The position numbers and the translations under genes were made by a program. This document shows, in pieces, positions 12,933-15,020 of a stretch of 15,020 bases of DNA (the stretch's first letter is position 1; each line of letters begins with the position of its first letter). The notes beneath the pieces are model-generated. The model ran no database searches, was not told where the DNA came from, and saw only the letters and a list, made by a program, of their open reading frames with translations. The stretch is from contig JABCYS010000009.1 of the NCBI GenBank assembly GCA_013290085.1, positions 1 to 15,020 of the forward strand, in the 5' to 3' direction. The DNA comes from Candidatus Babelota bacterium. GTDB taxonomy: Bacteria; Dependentiae; Babeliae; Babeliales; JABCYS01.

Positions 12933-13489
12933 GCGCCAACCTTCCCAGCTTTTTTACACTCTTCTAATTCGCGCTGTAAATTTGCTTTTTTCTCTTCCAA
13001 CTCTCTAACATTCTTGCGCTCCTTAGCAACCAAGCGATCAATATCCTCTGACTTTTGGGAAGTAAAAAGAGGATAGTCGCCCGCGAATTCTTCCTGTGCT
13101 TGTTTATTTTCCGCCAATTCTTCTTTCAAATCCTTTATCTCACTAGGAATACCTCTGAGGTCTATATTTCCCTGATTTCTTTTTACCCGCGCGCCTTCAT
13201 TTTGGTCATACGTCCACTTTAATTTTTTTACTTTTTGATTTTGGGCAACCTTTAAAGGAGACTCCCCGTACCTACTATAAAAATGTTTCAGGGCAGTTGT
13301 TATGTTCGTTTTTTCCTGTTTCGATTGAAAATAAAAATTGTTATAACCATCGATCACTGTTTGTGCTGCACTATCTTCATCCTTTGCGGATTTGACTGCC
13401 TCAACTACTTCTCGTGACATAGTTATTTCTTGTTGAGCAAGCAACGGAGAACTCATTACCGCACAGACCAGAACCAATGTCTTATGCAT
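12929..13489 (-). CDS. ESPF-module coiled-coil protein (second gene)
   Basis: The ATG at 13489 shares its A with the stop codon of the upstream gene (TAATG) and has AAAAAAGGAGAATCTA in front, a strong ribosome binding site. Residues 1-20 (MHKTLVLVCAVMSSPLLAQQ) form a clear signal peptide with an AxA-like cleavage context. The module is TVIDGYNNFYF (44-54) and TNITTALKHFYSRYGESPL (61-79). The region from 110 on is charged and helical (IKDLKEELAENKQAQEEFAG, NVRELEEKKANLQRELEECK). The length is 186 residues. The TNITTALK form is nearly the same as TNIITALK in the fourth gene, so these two are closest relatives although they are not adjacent. Confidence 0.85.
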   Translation of the reverse strand: MHKTLVLVCAVMSSPLLAQQEITMSREVVEAVKSAKDEDSAAQTVIDGYNNFYFQSKQEKTNITTALKHFYSRYGESPLKVAQNQKVKKLKWTYDQNEGARVKRNQGNIDLRGIPSEIKDLKEELAENKQAQEEFAGDYPLFTSQKSEDIDRLVAKERKNVRELEEKKANLQRELEECKKAGKVGA

Positions 13490-15020
13490 TAGATTCTCCT
13501 TTTTTCTTCCTTGGGCTCAGACACCTCTGTCCTTATCGGTAACGATACTGTTCGCTGCCCTGCAGGAAGACGCTCTATGAGCATAACTACTTCTTGCTCA
13601 AGCGATGTAATCCGCTTTTCATAGCTTGCGCGTTCAACCTCGAGTCGTTTTTGTAATTCTTGTACTTGCTGCCGCAACTTTTGGCGCTGCATACGCTCGT
13701 CACTCAAGGCTCCTTCATATGCCGCCCGTTCTGCTTGAAGCTGCTTTTCAATCTCCTGATTTTTGGGAGCAGCATTCTGTTGTTTTTTGGCAAGAGCTAA
13801 TTGATTTTTCATCTCAGCTAATTGATTGCGCGTCGCCTCAAGTTGCGAATGCGCATCATTCAATACAATAGTGCTTTTTGCCTGTTCACTATCGAATTTT
13901 CGGTGAAGATCTCGCAACTGCCGCTCGAGCATATCTCGCTGCTCTGTTATCCGCTTCAGTTCTGCTCCACGCTGCTCATAGGCTAGCTTGGTGTTTTCAT
14001 AGAATTCAGCTTTTTGGCTCAAATCTCTCAGTTTGTTCATGATCTCATTCCACTGCTCGAGCATGCCATGCAACTCAGCTTCTCGCTGTTCAATGGGCTT
14101 AAATGCATCAAACATTTTTTCTTTTACCAGATTTTTCTGATCATCATGAGAACCAAACTCAACCTCATACTGCTTGAATGCTTCCTTGAGTTTTTCGTAC
14201 AGCTGCACAAGAGTAATAGACGCATCATCTGCTGGCGCTTGAGGAGCAGTAACACTTAACGCTACAAGTTCCTGATATAATTTTTCATTTAAATTTTTTT
14301 CTTGAATAAATTTAAGTTCCAGTTCCTGCGCTTCCTTTTGCAATCTCTTTATGTCCTCACAGGCACGAGCATACGATTGTTCCAATGCAACATTGCGTTG
14401 ATCTACATTTTGTTGATTATCAATTGCAAAAGGTGATTCTCCAAACACGGTGTAATAGTGGTTGATCATCCCTGTCACGATGCCACTATCTTTAATAAAA
14501 AATTTATTCAATGAATTTTGAATAATGTGTGCTGCCTGCTGTTGAGTTACCGCATCCCGCTTCCCATAGCTCAGCATTCTTTTAAATTCTTGCGCCGCTT
14601 GATGTGCAGTATCGTAGACAAAGGTGTTACTGAGTGCAGAAACACCTTCTGCTGGTACCTTATGAGCGGTAGCGCTTGCAGGTGGCTGTTCCCGAGATAA
14701 CTTTTCATTTAAATTTTTTTCTTGAATAAATTTAAGTTCTAAGTCCTGTACTTCTTTTTGCAATCTCTTTATGTCCTCACAGGCACAAGCATACGATTGT
14801 TCCAATGCAACCTTACATTGGTCTGAATTTTCTTGATCAATCTCAACATGCGGAGCTTCTCCAAACACGGTGTAATAGTGGTTGATCATTCCGGTCACTA
14901 TGCCAGCATCTGTAACAAAAAATTTATTCCATGAGTCTTGAATAATTTGTGCTGCTTGCTGTTTGGTGCCTGCATCTTTCTTTCCATGACTCACTATTTT
15001 TTTAAATTCCTGCGCCGCTT
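13489..15020 (-). CDS. ESPF-module repeat coiled-coil protein, partial (5' end outside window)
   Basis: The frame is open to the right edge of the window (the last codons read AQEFKKIVSHGKK), so the GTG at 14994 is internal and the true start lies outside. About 510 residues are visible. Two copies of a 140-residue unit come first, each with the module (QAAQIIQDSWNKFF and QAAHIIQNSLNKFF, then GIVTGMINHYYTVFGE, ending APH or SPF) and a helix, SYACACEDIKRLQKE or SYARACEDIKRLQKE, ending FIQEKNLNEKL. A long coiled coil follows to near the end (for example QLQAERAAYEGALSDERMQR, QKLRQQVQELQKRLEVERAS), with a short tail ending KEEKRRI. It is the only visible member with repeated modules, and more units may lie upstream. 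The next gene is coupled by TAATG. Confidence 0.85.
   Translation of the reverse strand, partial: AAQEFKKIVSHGKKDAGTKQQAAQIIQDSWNKFFVTDAGIVTGMINHYYTVFGEAPHVEIDQENSDQCKVALEQSYACACEDIKRLQKEVQDLELKFIQEKNLNEKLSREQPPASATAHKVPAEGVSALSNTFVYDTAHQAAQEFKRMLSYGKRDAVTQQQAAHIIQNSLNKFFIKDSGIVTGMINHYYTVFGESPFAIDNQQNVDQRNVALEQSYARACEDIKRLQKEAQELELKFIQEKNLNEKLYQELVALSVTAPQAPADDASITLVQLYEKLKEAFKQYEVEFGSHDDQKNLVKEKMFDAFKPIEQREAELHGMLEQWNEIMNKLRDLSQKAEFYENTKLAYEQRGAELKRITEQRDMLERQLRDLHRKFDSEQAKSTIVLNDAHSQLEATRNQLAEMKNQLALAKKQQNAAPKNQEIEKQLQAERAAYEGALSDERMQRQKLRQQVQELQKRLEVERASYEKRITSLEQEVVMLIERLPAGQRTVSLPIRTEVSEPKEEKRRI
14229..15020 (-). repeat. In-frame tandem duplication, 420-bp period
   Basis: The sequence at 14229-14600 aligns without gaps to 14649-15020 at an offset of exactly 420 bases (140 codons). 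Some stretches are almost identical: 14341-14390 and 14761-14810 differ at very few bases. The window edge cuts the upstream unit. The low divergence and whole-codon period point to a recent duplication by slippage or recombination within the gene. Confidence 0.9.

Noticed and set aside
14992..14994. GTG as a start of the first coiled-coil gene
   Set aside because: The frame stays open to the window edge and the residues upstream (AQEFKKIVSHGKK) match the second repeat unit, so the GTG is an internal Val.
14229..15020. Repeat pattern as a CRISPR array or mobile element
   Set aside because: The repeat is 420 bp, in frame and protein-coding, without spacers. No transposase, integrase or terminal inverted repeats are seen anywhere in the window.

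Overview
This window is AT-rich, densely packed bacterial DNA with Gram-negative-style signal peptides, short AAGGA-type ribosome binding sites and almost no central metabolism. Most of its proteins are secreted or membrane-bound and match no family I recognise. Ankyrin-like repeats, a secreted M48 protease, many signal-peptide ORFans and a very long coiled-coil protein together suggest a reduced, host-associated bacterium. The style fits Candidatus Dependentiae (TM6, Babeliae). That placement is inferred from overall character, as the window carries no rRNA or marker gene.

Layout. Positions 1-1300 hold small membrane proteins: a partial gene on the minus strand at the left edge, a divergent 68-residue single-span protein, a very basic 55-residue protein, and a DUF1761-like four-span protein. 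Alanine racemase (alr) lies on the minus strand at 1330-2463. From 2702 to 7602 six plus-strand genes each encode a protein with an N-terminal signal peptide: a Cys-rich small protein, an M48 metalloprotease, an unknown 203-residue protein, a possible papain-like Cys/His protein, a class I methyltransferase with a signal peptide, and an ankyrin-like protein with two membrane spans. They are separated by terminators and promoter-like sequences, so they look like individually transcribed units forming a secretome island. A minus-strand tRNA cluster follows (Val-UAC, Asn-GUU, Asp-GUC in transcription order) with a good sigma70-type promoter. Next is an sppA-type S49 peptidase gene on the plus strand.

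The right third (9345-15020) is a single minus-strand operon of at least six paralogous genes, continuing past the window edge. Each protein has an N-terminal module of about 50-60 residues, with the signature (F/Y/W)N-x-F-(Y/F)-F, then about 12-16 residues, then a Y/F-rich stretch ending in ESP(F/L/Y). A charged coiled coil follows, and most also have a signal peptide. Most genes overlap by a few bases. Two subtypes of the module alternate strictly along the operon, and the first gene contains a recent in-frame 420-bp duplication of the module. This is the most likely undescribed system in the window. Its function cannot be read from sequence, but the architecture suggests co-translated, exported proteins that assemble with each other through coiled coils.

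Other observations are a recurrent GCTCG(G)AATTTTTCT hairpin core at four gene ends or spacers, two related GC-rich intergenic elements, and a structured gene-less stretch upstream of 5100.
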